A model generated the notes under the pieces. It did no database searches. It was not told where the DNA came from and worked only from the letters and a program-made list of their open reading frames with translations. A stretch of 64,000 bases of DNA from Arthrobacter_E sp041360795 (GTDB lineage Bacteria > Actinomycetota > Actinomycetes > Actinomycetales > Micrococcaceae): the NCBI RefSeq assembly GCF_041360795.1, contig NZ_JBFUPW010000001.1, positions 1,364,001 through 1,428,000 on the forward strand, read 5' to 3'. Below are positions 7,087-14,734 of this stretch, in pieces; position 1 is the stretch's first letter; every line of letters begins with the position of its first letter. The position numbers and the translations under genes were made by a program.

Positions 7087-9258
7087 TCACGACGAGAGGA
7101 TCACCAGTTCCCGCGTCGCCCTCGTCATGGCGACGTACCGGTCCACGGCACCGTCGACGTCCGCGCCGAAACCGTCCGGGTCCACGAGCACCACGAGATC
7201 GAACTCCAGACCCTTCGCCTCCTCGGCCGTCAGGAGACTCACCCGTGCGTGGTCCGCAATCCAGGGGGAGGCGACCTCGTCCGGAACGGAGGCGATGACA
7301 CACGCGACGCCCTCCGCGTTCCGCTCCAGCCATCCCCTCAGGACGGTGTCCAGCTCGCTGAGATCGCCCCGCCGGACCGGGATCCCGCTGCTGCGGACCG
7401 AGGTGGGCACATTGGCATCGGGCAGCGCCGCGCGGATCGCCGGTTCGGCCTCCGCCATCACCTCCTCGGGGGTGCGGTAGTTGATCGTCAGAGTGGCCAG
7501 ACGCGCCTCGGGGATTCCCACCCGCTCGAGCCGTTCGACCCAGCTTTCCGGGAAGCCCCGCCGGGCCTGGGCTCGGTCGCCCACGATCGTCAGGCTCCCG
7601 GACGGACACCGCGCCAGCAGCATCTGCCACTCGGCGTCACTGAGCTCCTGGGCCTCATCCACGATCAGGTGCCCGAAAGGCCCCGCGAGAACGTCCGGCG
7701 AGGGAGCGGCGAGCAGGCCCTCGTCGCCCAGGCTCGCCTGCAGGTCCTCGCCCTTCAGCATTGACATCACGAGCATCTCGGAGTCGTCCGCGGCGATCAG
7801 GTCCTCCACCACACGCCCCATCAGGTCCCGCTCGGCCGCCTGCTCCGCCCGGCGCCGTCGCGCACGCCTCGCCGCTTCAGGATCACCGAGCCGCAGCCGG
7901 GCAGCGTCCAGCAGGGGCAGGTCGTCCGTGGTCCAGGCGTGAGGCTCCTCCCGCTGCAGCAGGCGGACCTCTTCAGGGGTGAGCCACGGCGCGCAGAGGG
8001 ACAGATAAGCCGGCACCCGCCACAGATCGCCGACCAGCACGGTGTGCTCCAAGAGGGGCCAGGCACGATTGAACGCCGCCGCGAGCTCAGCGTTCCGGGT
8101 GAGGGCCGAACGGAGCGCGCCTTCGGACGCCTCGCCGTCGTCGGCTCCTTGGACCAGCAGCGTGAGCAATTCGTCCCAGACTTCGGCGCGAGCCTCGTTA
8201 TGGGGCGTCCCGGGCGCAGGGGCCGCGAAGGCTTCGGCCCAGTCCTCGGGACTCACCCAGACGTCCCGGTAGGGGGTCTCCACGAGAAGCCCACGGGCGG
8301 GAGGCTCCTCATAGAACCGGACGGCCCGCTCGATCGCACGCACCATCTCCGCGGACGACTTGAGCCGCGTGACCTCCGGATCGCACTCGGCGCGGGCCGC
8401 GGCGCCTTCCGGCACCAGCTCTCGGACGGTGCAGGCCTGCACGCCCTCCTCGCCGAGGCCGGGCAGGACATCCGCCACATACGACAGATAGTGACGGTGC
8501 GGCCCGACGAGCAGGACGCCGCCCCGACCGCGGCTGAGGCGGGGGTCGGCGTACAAGAGGTACGCGGCGCGGTGCAGCGCCACGACGGTCTTCCCGGTGC
8601 CCGGCCCGCCGTCGACCACCAGGGCGCCCCGTGACGACGCGCGGATGATCGCATCCTGGTCCGCCTGAATCGTGCCCAGGACGTCCCGCATGCGCGCCGT
8701 CCGGCTGTGCCCGAGGCTCGCGATGAAGGCCGACAGGTCACCGAGCGAGGCGGCGCCGTCGACACCGGCGGGGGAGAATGCCTCGTCCCAGTAGTCGGTG
8801 ACGCGACCGCCACTCCAGCGGTAACGACGCCGGCTCGCGAGGCCCTGCGGGTGAGCGTGGGTCGCACTGGAGAACGGCTCCGCGGCGGGGGCGCGCCAGT
8901 CGACCAGGAGGCGCTCGCCGTCGGCGTCGGTCAGGCCCAGCCGGCCGATGTACACAGGGGCCGAGCCGTCCGATGCCACGAAACGCCCCAGGCAGAGGTC
9001 GAGTCCGTATCTCTCGAGGGCGCGCAGCCGGCCGCTGAGGCGGCGGATCTCGGCGTCCCGGTCCACGGCCTGCTGCCCCGAACGGCCGGGGGCACGGCGT
9101 GCGGCATCGAGCCGCTCGGCCAGTTCGGCGCGGGTCCGTTCGAGGCTTTCGGCGATGGCGGCGAAGTGGCGTTCGTCGTCCGCGATCAGGATGGGGTCCG
9201 CCTTCGCTGCGAGACGTTCGGGGAGCTGGAAAACGCTGGACGGGGTGGTGGCTGCCAC
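7087..9258 (-). CDS. helR: RNA polymerase recycling ATPase HelR (HelD/UvrD-like superfamily 1)
   Basis: 723-residue superfamily-1 ATPase of the HelD/HelR family, which binds RNA polymerase, removes it from DNA or from rifampicin, and recycles it. An N-terminal coiled-coil (about 30-85) precedes the split helicase core. Walker A is GGPGTGKT (217-224), Walker B region is HLIVDEAQELSD, motif IV-like INYRTPEE follows, and the C-terminal RYVAMTRATRELVIL is typical. The GTG start at 9258 is chosen because GAGGAGACC lies just upstream and because earlier in-frame ATGs at 9306 and 9453 fall beside or beyond the rifamycin-associated element at 9311-9330, which must be promoter DNA. The element strongly favours HelR over a generic UvrD helicase. 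Confidence 0.88.
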   Translation of the reverse strand: MAATTPSSVFQLPERLAAKADPILIADDERHFAAIAESLERTRAELAERLDAARRAPGRSGQQAVDRDAEIRRLSGRLRALERYGLDLCLGRFVASDGSAPVYIGRLGLTDADGERLLVDWRAPAAEPFSSATHAHPQGLASRRRYRWSGGRVTDYWDEAFSPAGVDGAASLGDLSAFIASLGHSRTARMRDVLGTIQADQDAIIRASSRGALVVDGGPGTGKTVVALHRAAYLLYADPRLSRGRGGVLLVGPHRHYLSYVADVLPGLGEEGVQACTVRELVPEGAAARAECDPEVTRLKSSAEMVRAIERAVRFYEEPPARGLLVETPYRDVWVSPEDWAEAFAAPAPGTPHNEARAEVWDELLTLLVQGADDGEASEGALRSALTRNAELAAAFNRAWPLLEHTVLVGDLWRVPAYLSLCAPWLTPEEVRLLQREEPHAWTTDDLPLLDAARLRLGDPEAARRARRRRAEQAAERDLMGRVVEDLIAADDSEMLVMSMLKGEDLQASLGDEGLLAAPSPDVLAGPFGHLIVDEAQELSDAEWQMLLARCPSGSLTIVGDRAQARRGFPESWVERLERVGIPEARLATLTINYRTPEEVMAEAEPAIRAALPDANVPTSVRSSGIPVRRGDLSELDTVLRGWLERNAEGVACVIASVPDEVASPWIADHARVSLLTAEEAKGLEFDLVVLVDPDGFGADVDGAVDRYVAMTRATRELVILSS

Positions 9259-9310
9259 GGTGGGGTCTCCTCGGATCGTGTCGTTGGACCCCTTACTGTG
9301 CAGCATCCGG

Positions 9311-9330
9311 GGGGCCTTGCCGCAAGCCCC
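9311..9330 (-). promoter_or_regulatory. Rifamycin-associated element (RAE)
   Basis: Read on the minus strand the 20 bases are GGGGCTTGCGGCAAGGCCCC, identical to the conserved RAE inverted repeat that precedes rifamycin-inactivating and HelR genes in actinobacteria and mediates induction by rifamycins. It ends 52 bases before the helR GTG. The match is recalled from the literature and seen directly in the sequence. Inducibility in this organism is inferred. Confidence 0.85.
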
Positions 9331-9451
9331 CGGGTGCGCTATAGATTGAAAGTGAGGAGGAGCGTTCCTGTTGCTCTCCTGATCGTTTCGCGGTCGCCGT
9401 GCGTGCCGCCTCCACCCTTTCCTTCTCCGCCACACGGGCGGAAGATGAGTC

Positions 9452-11245
9452 ATGTGGACTCGTCGGAAACTCCTCTGCCGTCCTCCCGGTCAGCGGGCCG
9501 ACAGCGCGCCTGAAGCGGCGAAGCCGGACCACGTGGTGCTCTTCGTCCACGGCATGGGACGAGCCCTCAAAGGCGGGACGCTGCAGGAATGGGCGCAGCC
9601 GCTCATGCTCAGCCTCCACGACGAGGCCCTCGAATGCGACGACGCCGGAGACCACCCGCCGCTCATCATCACCGAGGCGACAGCCGTGGGGGATGCCCCG
9701 CAGGCCCGCGTGAAAGTGCTCACCGGCTGCTCGCCGTCGGGCGATCCCGAATACCTCGACGTCCTGATGACCGAGGCCTCGTGGGCGAAGGACTTCGAAC
9801 CGGCGACCGTCGGCGCCACCTTCTGGTGGGCCGCCAGCCAGGCGAAGACCGTGTACAAGCGGTGCCTGCGGCTCCTGTGGTGGACTTTCCGGCCGGCGGA
9901 CCACGAACGCATCTTCCCGGCCCGGCTGCTCAACTGGGTGCTCGTGATCCCGTTCATCAGCGCGGTGGCGGTCCTGGGCTTCCTCCTGATCTTCGGGATC
10001 CTCGTGCTGGGACTCGTCCTCATGGTCCTGGCGAAGATCCCGGCCCTCGGTCAGTTCGTCAGCCGGCTCCTGTCTCTGTTCGCGGACTTCCTCGGCGACC
10101 CTCAGGTCTGGAAACGCAAGCAGATGCAGGCCGCGGCCATGCGGCAGCGGATCCGGGAGACGCTGGCGCCCTGGAACGGCGACGACGGCGTTCCCGTCAC
10201 CGTGGTGGCGCACAGTCAGGGCGCTGCGATCGTGGGGCAGGTGCTGTTTCAGCGGAGTGAGGATCCCGTGCGCGCCACCAACTTCGTGAGCGTCGGCAGC
10301 GGGATCGACCTTCTCGGGTATGCGGAATGGGGCGGCACCGATGGCAGTGACCCGGTGCAGGACTGGCTCGACGTCCCGGACCGTCCGCGGTGGATCAATG
10401 TGTGGGGCAAACTCGACTTCGTCCCGGCCGGTCCCATTTCCCGTGCCGTGGACGGCCGTGCCGCCATCCTCCGCAAGATCTTCGACCGTCAGGGGCCGGG
10501 CGCCGGTGGTCCCGGCCCGGAGGAGCACCCGGTCTACAACCGCTCGGCCTTGGTCTATGACCACGTGGTCTATTCGCGCAACCGGATCGAAGTGATCGAT
10601 CCGCTGGCCAGGCTCATCCTCGCGACGCCGCACCGGGAACCCCCGTGGCCGACGGCGGGGGAGCAGGTGCCGCTGCACTTCACGGGCGTTCCCGGGGACG
10701 TCCGTCTCCGGCCGCATCGCGTCATGGTCAAGAGTCTCGGCGTGACCAGGGTGGCCGCCCTCGTGGCGGCCCTGCTCACGGCTCCTGCCCTCACGACCTG
10801 GTTCGCCGGACGAGGAGTGGTGCGCGGTTCTGCCCGCTGCGACGCGGATCCGGTGTCCTGGCTCGGGTGGCTGTGCGCTGACGGCCCGTACCGCTGGGCG
10901 GACCCCGCCGACTGGTCGCTTCAGGCGGCTTCCACACTCGTCCTGACGGCAGTCCAGATCTGGGTGCTGAACGGCATGCTCTGGAGCGGCCTCCACGGGC
11001 TGCTGGAACGTCGCCGGAAGAAATCACGGACCCGGTCCAGCGATCCGGACAAGAAGCCACCACCGAACCCGTGGTGGCAGCTCTGGCTCTATCTGGCCGG
11101 CGCGCTGGTCCTCACCTTCGCCCTCCCGTGGCTCGTGCTCGGCGGAGACCTCACGGGCGGCGACGTCCTCCTGGTGGTGCCGCTGCTGCTGTATCCGTTC
11201 GCGTTCCTCAGGACCGGGATCAGCGGTTTGGCGGCGCGGGTATGA
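9452..11245 (+). CDS. Membrane-integrated alpha/beta-hydrolase-like protein
   Basis: 597 residues of unknown function. The N-terminal part has an oxyanion-type VHGMG strand-turn (about 32-36) and, near 255, a nucleophile elbow VVAHSQGAA, so a serine hydrolase active site is plausible. Between them two adjacent hydrophobic segments (about 155-195) interrupt the fold, and the C-terminal third holds four more (VAALVAALLTAPAL, LVLTAVQIWVLNGML, WLYLAGALVLTFALPWLV, VLLVVPLLLYPFAF). A lipase- or esterase-like enzyme embedded in the membrane is the most that can be said. It diverges from helR and converges on the SRPBCC gene with a 13-base gap. Confidence 0.7.
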   Translation: MWTRRKLLCRPPGQRADSAPEAAKPDHVVLFVHGMGRALKGGTLQEWAQPLMLSLHDEALECDDAGDHPPLIITEATAVGDAPQARVKVLTGCSPSGDPEYLDVLMTEASWAKDFEPATVGATFWWAASQAKTVYKRCLRLLWWTFRPADHERIFPARLLNWVLVIPFISAVAVLGFLLIFGILVLGLVLMVLAKIPALGQFVSRLLSLFADFLGDPQVWKRKQMQAAAMRQRIRETLAPWNGDDGVPVTVVAHSQGAAIVGQVLFQRSEDPVRATNFVSVGSGIDLLGYAEWGGTDGSDPVQDWLDVPDRPRWINVWGKLDFVPAGPISRAVDGRAAILRKIFDRQGPGAGGPGPEEHPVYNRSALVYDHVVYSRNRIEVIDPLARLILATPHREPPWPTAGEQVPLHFTGVPGDVRLRPHRVMVKSLGVTRVAALVAALLTAPALTTWFAGRGVVRGSARCDADPVSWLGWLCADGPYRWADPADWSLQAASTLVLTAVQIWVLNGMLWSGLHGLLERRRKKSRTRSSDPDKKPPPNPWWQLWLYLAGALVLTFALPWLVLGGDLTGGDVLLVVPLLLYPFAFLRTGISGLAARV

Positions 11246-11258
11246 CGGGCTCGTCGGA

Positions 11259-11759
11259 TCAGCCGGACGCGAGCGCCGCGGCGAGCCCCTGTTCACCCTT
11301 CCGCATCGTGTGAGCATGCGCGGCCACGAACACCCGTGCGGCCACGGGCGACAGCGCGTTCATCCATCGGAGGGCCGGGCGCACGGTCCATCGGATGTCC
11401 ATTCTGGTCGTGGCGCCGGCGGACTCCGCGGTGAGCACGATGCCGCCGTCCCCTTCGAGATCCCCGTGCGCTTCGAACGCGAGCTGCCGGGTCCTGACCG
11501 CGAGCGTCGGGTGGATGCTGACCGTGATCGAATAGCCGAGCAGCGTCCGGAAACGCAGATGGGCGGTGATGGCCGTCAGTTCGGGGGCATCAGGATCGCC
11601 CGAGGAGTCCGTCCTGGTCAGGGGAGCGGCCACGGTGCAGCCTGGCCACCACACCGGTTCGCCCGGACGGAGATCCAGTGCGGTCAGAACGTCCCACACC
11701 TGGTCGACCGGTGCGGGCAGATGCCAGGTGGACCGGAGGTCGAAAAGCCGGGGCGTCAT
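11259..11759 (-). CDS. SRPBCC-fold (START-like) protein
   Basis: 166 residues. The opening STWHLPAPVDQVWDVLTALD and the alternating strands that follow are typical of the SRPBCC/polyketide-cyclase-like ligand-binding superfamily; no specific substrate can be assigned. The ATG at 11759 lies six bases after CAGAAT on the minus strand (11771-11766), a -10-like box, with no Shine-Dalgarno sequence, so the mRNA is probably leaderless. Longer readings upstream run through the tRNA terminator and are unlikely. Confidence 0.72.
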   Translation of the reverse strand: MTPRLFDLRSTWHLPAPVDQVWDVLTALDLRPGEPVWWPGCTVAAPLTRTDSSGDPDAPELTAITAHLRFRTLLGYSITVSIHPTLAVRTRQLAFEAHGDLEGDGGIVLTAESAGATTRMDIRWTVRPALRWMNALSPVAARVFVAAHAHTMRKGEQGLAAALASG

Positions 11760-11794
11760 GAGGTCATTCTGGCAGGGGACACCCGGAAAACACT

Positions 11795-11825
11795 GAAGGC
11801 TCCCGGTCTCAAACCGGGAGCCTTC
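11795..11825 (-). terminator. Intrinsic terminator of tRNA-Leu
   Basis: Perfect 13-bp stem (11795-11807 with 11813-11825) and 5-base loop, directly downstream of the tRNA on the minus strand and followed by GTGTTTT. Confidence 0.8.
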
Positions 11826-11831
11826 ATTCTG

Positions 11832-11915
11832 TGCGCGGAGGGGGACTTGAACCCCCACGCCCTATTCGGGCACTAGCACCTCAAGCTAGCGCGTCTGCCA
11901 TTCCGCCACCCGCGC
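11832..11915 (-). tRNA. tRNA-Leu (anticodon GAG)
   Basis: 84-nt class II tRNA. The acceptor stem is GCGCGGG with TCCGCGC and discriminator A; the anticodon stem-loop CTAGC-TTGAGGT-GCTAG places GAG at 11882-11880. A variable arm GTGCCCGAATAGGGCGT and the TpsiC arm GGGGGTTCAAGTCCCCC follow. The 3' CCA is not encoded. It is followed at once by the hairpin terminator. Confidence 0.95.
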
Positions 11916-11940
11916 ATCTGGGTGATCCAGCCGTCTGGAC

Positions 11941-12010
11941 CGCGTTTCCGCTGTTCAGGCCGCCGGGGCAACGAGAAATACTCTACACGCATTTCGCGGA
12001 AACGCGAAAT
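11941..12010. repeat. Nested, mutually exclusive inverted repeats upstream of tRNA-Leu
   Basis: An 8-bp hairpin with a GAAA tetraloop (ATTTCGCG 11991-11998, CGCGAAAT 12003-12010) overlaps a second partner: 11996-12006 (GCGGAAACGCG) is the exact reverse complement of 11941-11951. Only one of the two pairings can form in an RNA. The position is between the divergent tRNA-Leu and the M20 peptidase gene. Confidence 0.5.
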
Positions 12011-12129
12011 CCTGGCTGAGCTGGGGCTTCGCAAGGTTTCGGGTCATGAACGGGAGAACGCCCGACGCTGGAACGTCCCCACTAGGCTGAGGAGTGATCA
12101 GTTCGGCAGCGGCGCGGAAAGGCGAAACG

Positions 12130-13464
12130 ATGAGCACTCAGGAATCCGTCACCCCCTCCCAGGGGACATCTCCGGCCGAAGCGGAAGTGGTGGACATCTG
12201 CCGCGAACTCATCCGCTTCGACACCACCAACTTCGGCGACAACCAGGGTCCCGGAGAACGGAAGGCCGCCGAGTACGTGGCCGGACTCATGGCCGAGGTC
12301 GGCCTGGAGCCGGAGATCTTCGAGTCCGCGCCCGGCCGCGCGAGCGTCGTGACCCGGATGGAGGGCCAGGACCCCAGCGCCAGTGCACTGGTGGTGCATG
12401 GGCACCTCGACGTCGTGCCGGCGCTGCGCGAGCAGTGGAGCGTCGATCCGTTCGCCGCCGAAGTCAAGGACGGCATGATCTGGGGACGCGGCGCCGTGGA
12501 CATGAAGGACATGGACGCCATGATCCTGGCGACCCTCCGTGACTTCGCGCGGCGGGGGATCAAGCCGAAGCGGGACCTCGTGTTCGCGTTCTTCGCCGAC
12601 GAGGAAGCCGGCGGGGACTACGGCGCCCGGTATGCGGTGGACAAGCGTCCCGAATTGTTCGACGGCGCCACCGAGGCCATCTCGGAAGTCGGCGGTTTCT
12701 CCTCCACCATCGGCGGCAAGCGCGCGTACTTGCTCCAGACGGCGGAGAAGGGTCTGTCCTGGCTCCGCCTGGTCGCCCACGGCCGAGCGGGCCACGGCTC
12801 GCAGATCAACACGGACAACGCCGTGACTCGGCTCGCGGCCGCCGTCGCTCGCATCGGCCAGCACGAGTGGCCGATCGAACTCACGCCCACCACCCGTCAG
12901 TTCCTGGACGGCGTGACCGAGCTGACCGGCGTCGAGTTCGATCCGGACAATCCCGAGATCATCCTCAAGGAACTGGGCACCGTGGCGCGTTTCGTCGGCG
13001 CCACGCTGCAGAACACGTCCAACCCCACGCTGCTCAGCGGCGGGTACAAGCACAACGTGATCCCCGAGACGGCCGAGGCGCTCGTGGACTGCCGCACGCT
13101 GCCGGGCCAGCAGGAACAGGTCTTCGAGACCATCCGCCAGCTCGCCGGTGAGGGCATCGAACTCAGCTACGTGAACAAGGACGTGTCCTTGGAGGTGCCG
13201 TTCGCGGGCAATCTCGTGGACGCGATGGTCGACTCCCTCAAGCGGCACGATCCCGAGGCGACGGTCCTCCCGTACACGCTCTCGGGCGGCACGGACAACA
13301 AGTCGCTGAGCCAGCTGGGCATCACCGGCTACGGCTTCGCGCCCTTGCAGCTGCCGGACGAGCTCGACTTCACCGGCATGTTCCACGGTGTTGACGAGCG
13401 GGTCCCGCTGGATTCCCTGCGCTTCGGCACCCGCGTCCTGTCCGATCTGCTCCAGAACTACTGA
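12130..13464 (+). CDS. M20 family metallopeptidase / deacylase
   Basis: 444-residue predicted cytosolic hydrolase of the M20/M25/M40 group (carboxypeptidase, dipeptidase or N-acyl-amino-acid deacylase). Metal-site motifs are in order: VVHGHLDVVP, WGRGAVDMKD, and FADEEAGG with the catalytic and bridging acids. The dimerisation insert runs from about residue 215 to 325 (HGRAGHGSQ marks its start), and the final FHGVDERVPL holds the last metal histidine. The ATG at 12130 has GGAAAGGCGAAACG upstream. An earlier in-frame start at 12094 lies close to a TAGGCT -10-like box (12083-12088) and is unlikely. The physiological substrate is not evident from neighbours. Confidence 0.85.
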   Translation: MSTQESVTPSQGTSPAEAEVVDICRELIRFDTTNFGDNQGPGERKAAEYVAGLMAEVGLEPEIFESAPGRASVVTRMEGQDPSASALVVHGHLDVVPALREQWSVDPFAAEVKDGMIWGRGAVDMKDMDAMILATLRDFARRGIKPKRDLVFAFFADEEAGGDYGARYAVDKRPELFDGATEAISEVGGFSSTIGGKRAYLLQTAEKGLSWLRLVAHGRAGHGSQINTDNAVTRLAAAVARIGQHEWPIELTPTTRQFLDGVTELTGVEFDPDNPEIILKELGTVARFVGATLQNTSNPTLLSGGYKHNVIPETAEALVDCRTLPGQQEQVFETIRQLAGEGIELSYVNKDVSLEVPFAGNLVDAMVDSLKRHDPEATVLPYTLSGGTDNKSLSQLGITGYGFAPLQLPDELDFTGMFHGVDERVPLDSLRFGTRVLSDLLQNY

Positions 13465-13471
13465 CAGGGCG

Positions 13472-13499
13472 GGCCCGTCGGCGGCTGAGCCGACGGGCC
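13472..13499 (+). terminator. Hairpin after the M20 peptidase gene
   Basis: 11-bp perfect stem GGCCCGTCGGC/GCCGACGGGCC with a 6-base loop, starting 7 bases after the stop codon. Confidence 0.7.
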
Positions 13500-13538
13500 T
13501 GTGCTGCCGGGTCAGTGCTGCCGGACCTGTGCCTGCCC

Positions 13539-13772
13539 TCAGATCGTCCGCGCGACGTTCATGACCTTGCGCCGCATCCAGTAGCGCCGATGCCCGCCCA
13601 GATAGAGGACGGAGCGGTGAAGTTCCCATTTGCCGTATTCGCTGTGCTCCAGCACGCGCCGTCGCGCTTCGGGCAGCGACTCGTCGCGCTCGACGCTGAT
13701 GACCATGTACTCGTAATTCTGGCCCTGGTACAGACGTTGTTCCACGGACCGCGGCAGAATCTGTTCCTTCAT
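13539..13772 (-). CDS. DUF5703 family small protein
   Basis: 77 residues. Short, basic, with EYMVISVERDESLPEARRRVLEHSEYGKWEL followed here in full only by description: a tyrosine-rich strand, an HRSVLY strand and an arginine-rich RRYWMRRKV end. The pattern matches a family restricted to actinobacteria with no assigned role. A TAGACA box sits six bases before the ATG on the minus strand, suggesting a leaderless transcript. It is divergent from uppP. Confidence 0.7.
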   Translation of the reverse strand: MKEQILPRSVEQRLYQGQNYEYMVISVERDESLPEARRRVLEHSEYGKWELHRSVLYLGGHRRYWMRRKVMNVARTI

Positions 13773-13847
13773 GTGAGATGTCTACCACTCCTGGGGGCGA
13801 ATTTCCTGCCCTCCGACACATTTCGCCGGGGGTGCCGCGAGGGCTTC

Positions 13848-13876
13848 CTGGCAGGTCACAGGCCATGACGTAAGGT
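13848..13876 (+). promoter_or_regulatory. Leaderless promoter of uppP
   Basis: CTGGCA (13848-13853), 17-base spacer, TAAGGT (13871-13876), then seven bases to the ATG at 13884. No Shine-Dalgarno sequence lies in between, so transcription should begin at or next to the start codon. Confidence 0.55.
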
Positions 13877-13883
13877 CGTCTAC

Positions 13884-14717
13884 ATGAATTGGATCGAAGC
13901 CATACTTCTCGGCCTGGTACAGGGCCTGACCGAGTTCCTCCCCATTTCATCGAGCGCTCATCTGCGCATCCTGGGGGAGTTCCTGCCGAATGCCTCCGAT
14001 CCCGGGGCGGCCTTCACCGCCATCACCCAGCTCGGCACCGAAACCGCCGTCCTGATCTTCTTCTGGAAGGACATCGTCAGGATCGTCAAGGCGTGGTTCG
14101 GCTCGCTCCGCGGCAGTGTGCCCCGGGACGATCCGGACGCCCGCATGGGCTGGCTCGTGATCCTGGGCAGCGTCCCGATCGTCGTGCTCGGGATCCTGCT
14201 CCAGGACTACATCGAGAACACCTTCCGCTCCCTGTGGATCGTGGCCACCACGCTGATCGTGTTCGGCATGATCCTGGCCGTGGCCGACGTGTTCGGCAAG
14301 CAGGAACGCCAGCTCAAGGACCTGACCGTCAACCACGGCATCCTCTACGGTTTCGCGCAGGCACTCGCCCTCATCCCCGGCGTGTCCCGCTCGGGCGGCA
14401 CCATCACCGCGGGTCTGTTCATGGGCTACACCCGTGAAGCGGCGGCCCGGTACTCCTTCCTCCTGGCCATCCCCGCCGTCTTCGGCTCCGGCTTCTATCA
14501 GCTCTTCAAGGTCCTCAAAGGCTCCGAAGCCGCCGGACCGTACGGTCTGGGGGAGACCGCCCTCGCGACCCTGATCGCCTTCGCGGTCGGCTATGTGATC
14601 ATCGGCTGGTTCCTCAAGTTCATCTCCAGCCGGGGATACCAGGCGTTCGTCTGGTACCGGATCGGACTCGGCGCCGCGCTGTACCTGCTGCTCGGATTCG
14701 GGGTCATCCCCGCCTGA
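13884..14717 (+). CDS. uppP: Undecaprenyl-diphosphate phosphatase
   Basis: 277-residue polytopic membrane enzyme that dephosphorylates undecaprenyl pyrophosphate to recycle the lipid carrier for peptidoglycan and other wall polymers; its loss or overexpression alters bacitracin resistance. Both BacA/UppP signatures are present: LTEFLPISSSAHL near residue 15-27 with the catalytic glutamate, and PGVSRSGGT near residue 165-173. The length is normal for the family. mshC starts 17 bases downstream, with its own -10-like box overlapping the end of uppP. Confidence 0.95.
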   Translation: MNWIEAILLGLVQGLTEFLPISSSAHLRILGEFLPNASDPGAAFTAITQLGTETAVLIFFWKDIVRIVKAWFGSLRGSVPRDDPDARMGWLVILGSVPIVVLGILLQDYIENTFRSLWIVATTLIVFGMILAVADVFGKQERQLKDLTVNHGILYGFAQALALIPGVSRSGGTITAGLFMGYTREAAARYSFLLAIPAVFGSGFYQLFKVLKGSEAAGPYGLGETALATLIAFAVGYVIIGWFLKFISSRGYQAFVWYRIGLGAALYLLLGFGVIPA

Positions 14718-14734
14718 GCGATAGGCTGACAGGC

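Noticed and set aside
9304..9453. Upstream ATG starts for helR at 9306 and 9453
   Set aside because: They would put the rifamycin-associated element within or 5 bases before the coding region and lack ribosome sites.
12082..13950. 622-codon minus-strand frame over the M20 peptidase gene
   Set aside because: No recognisable domain, and the plus-strand gene has all metal-site motifs.
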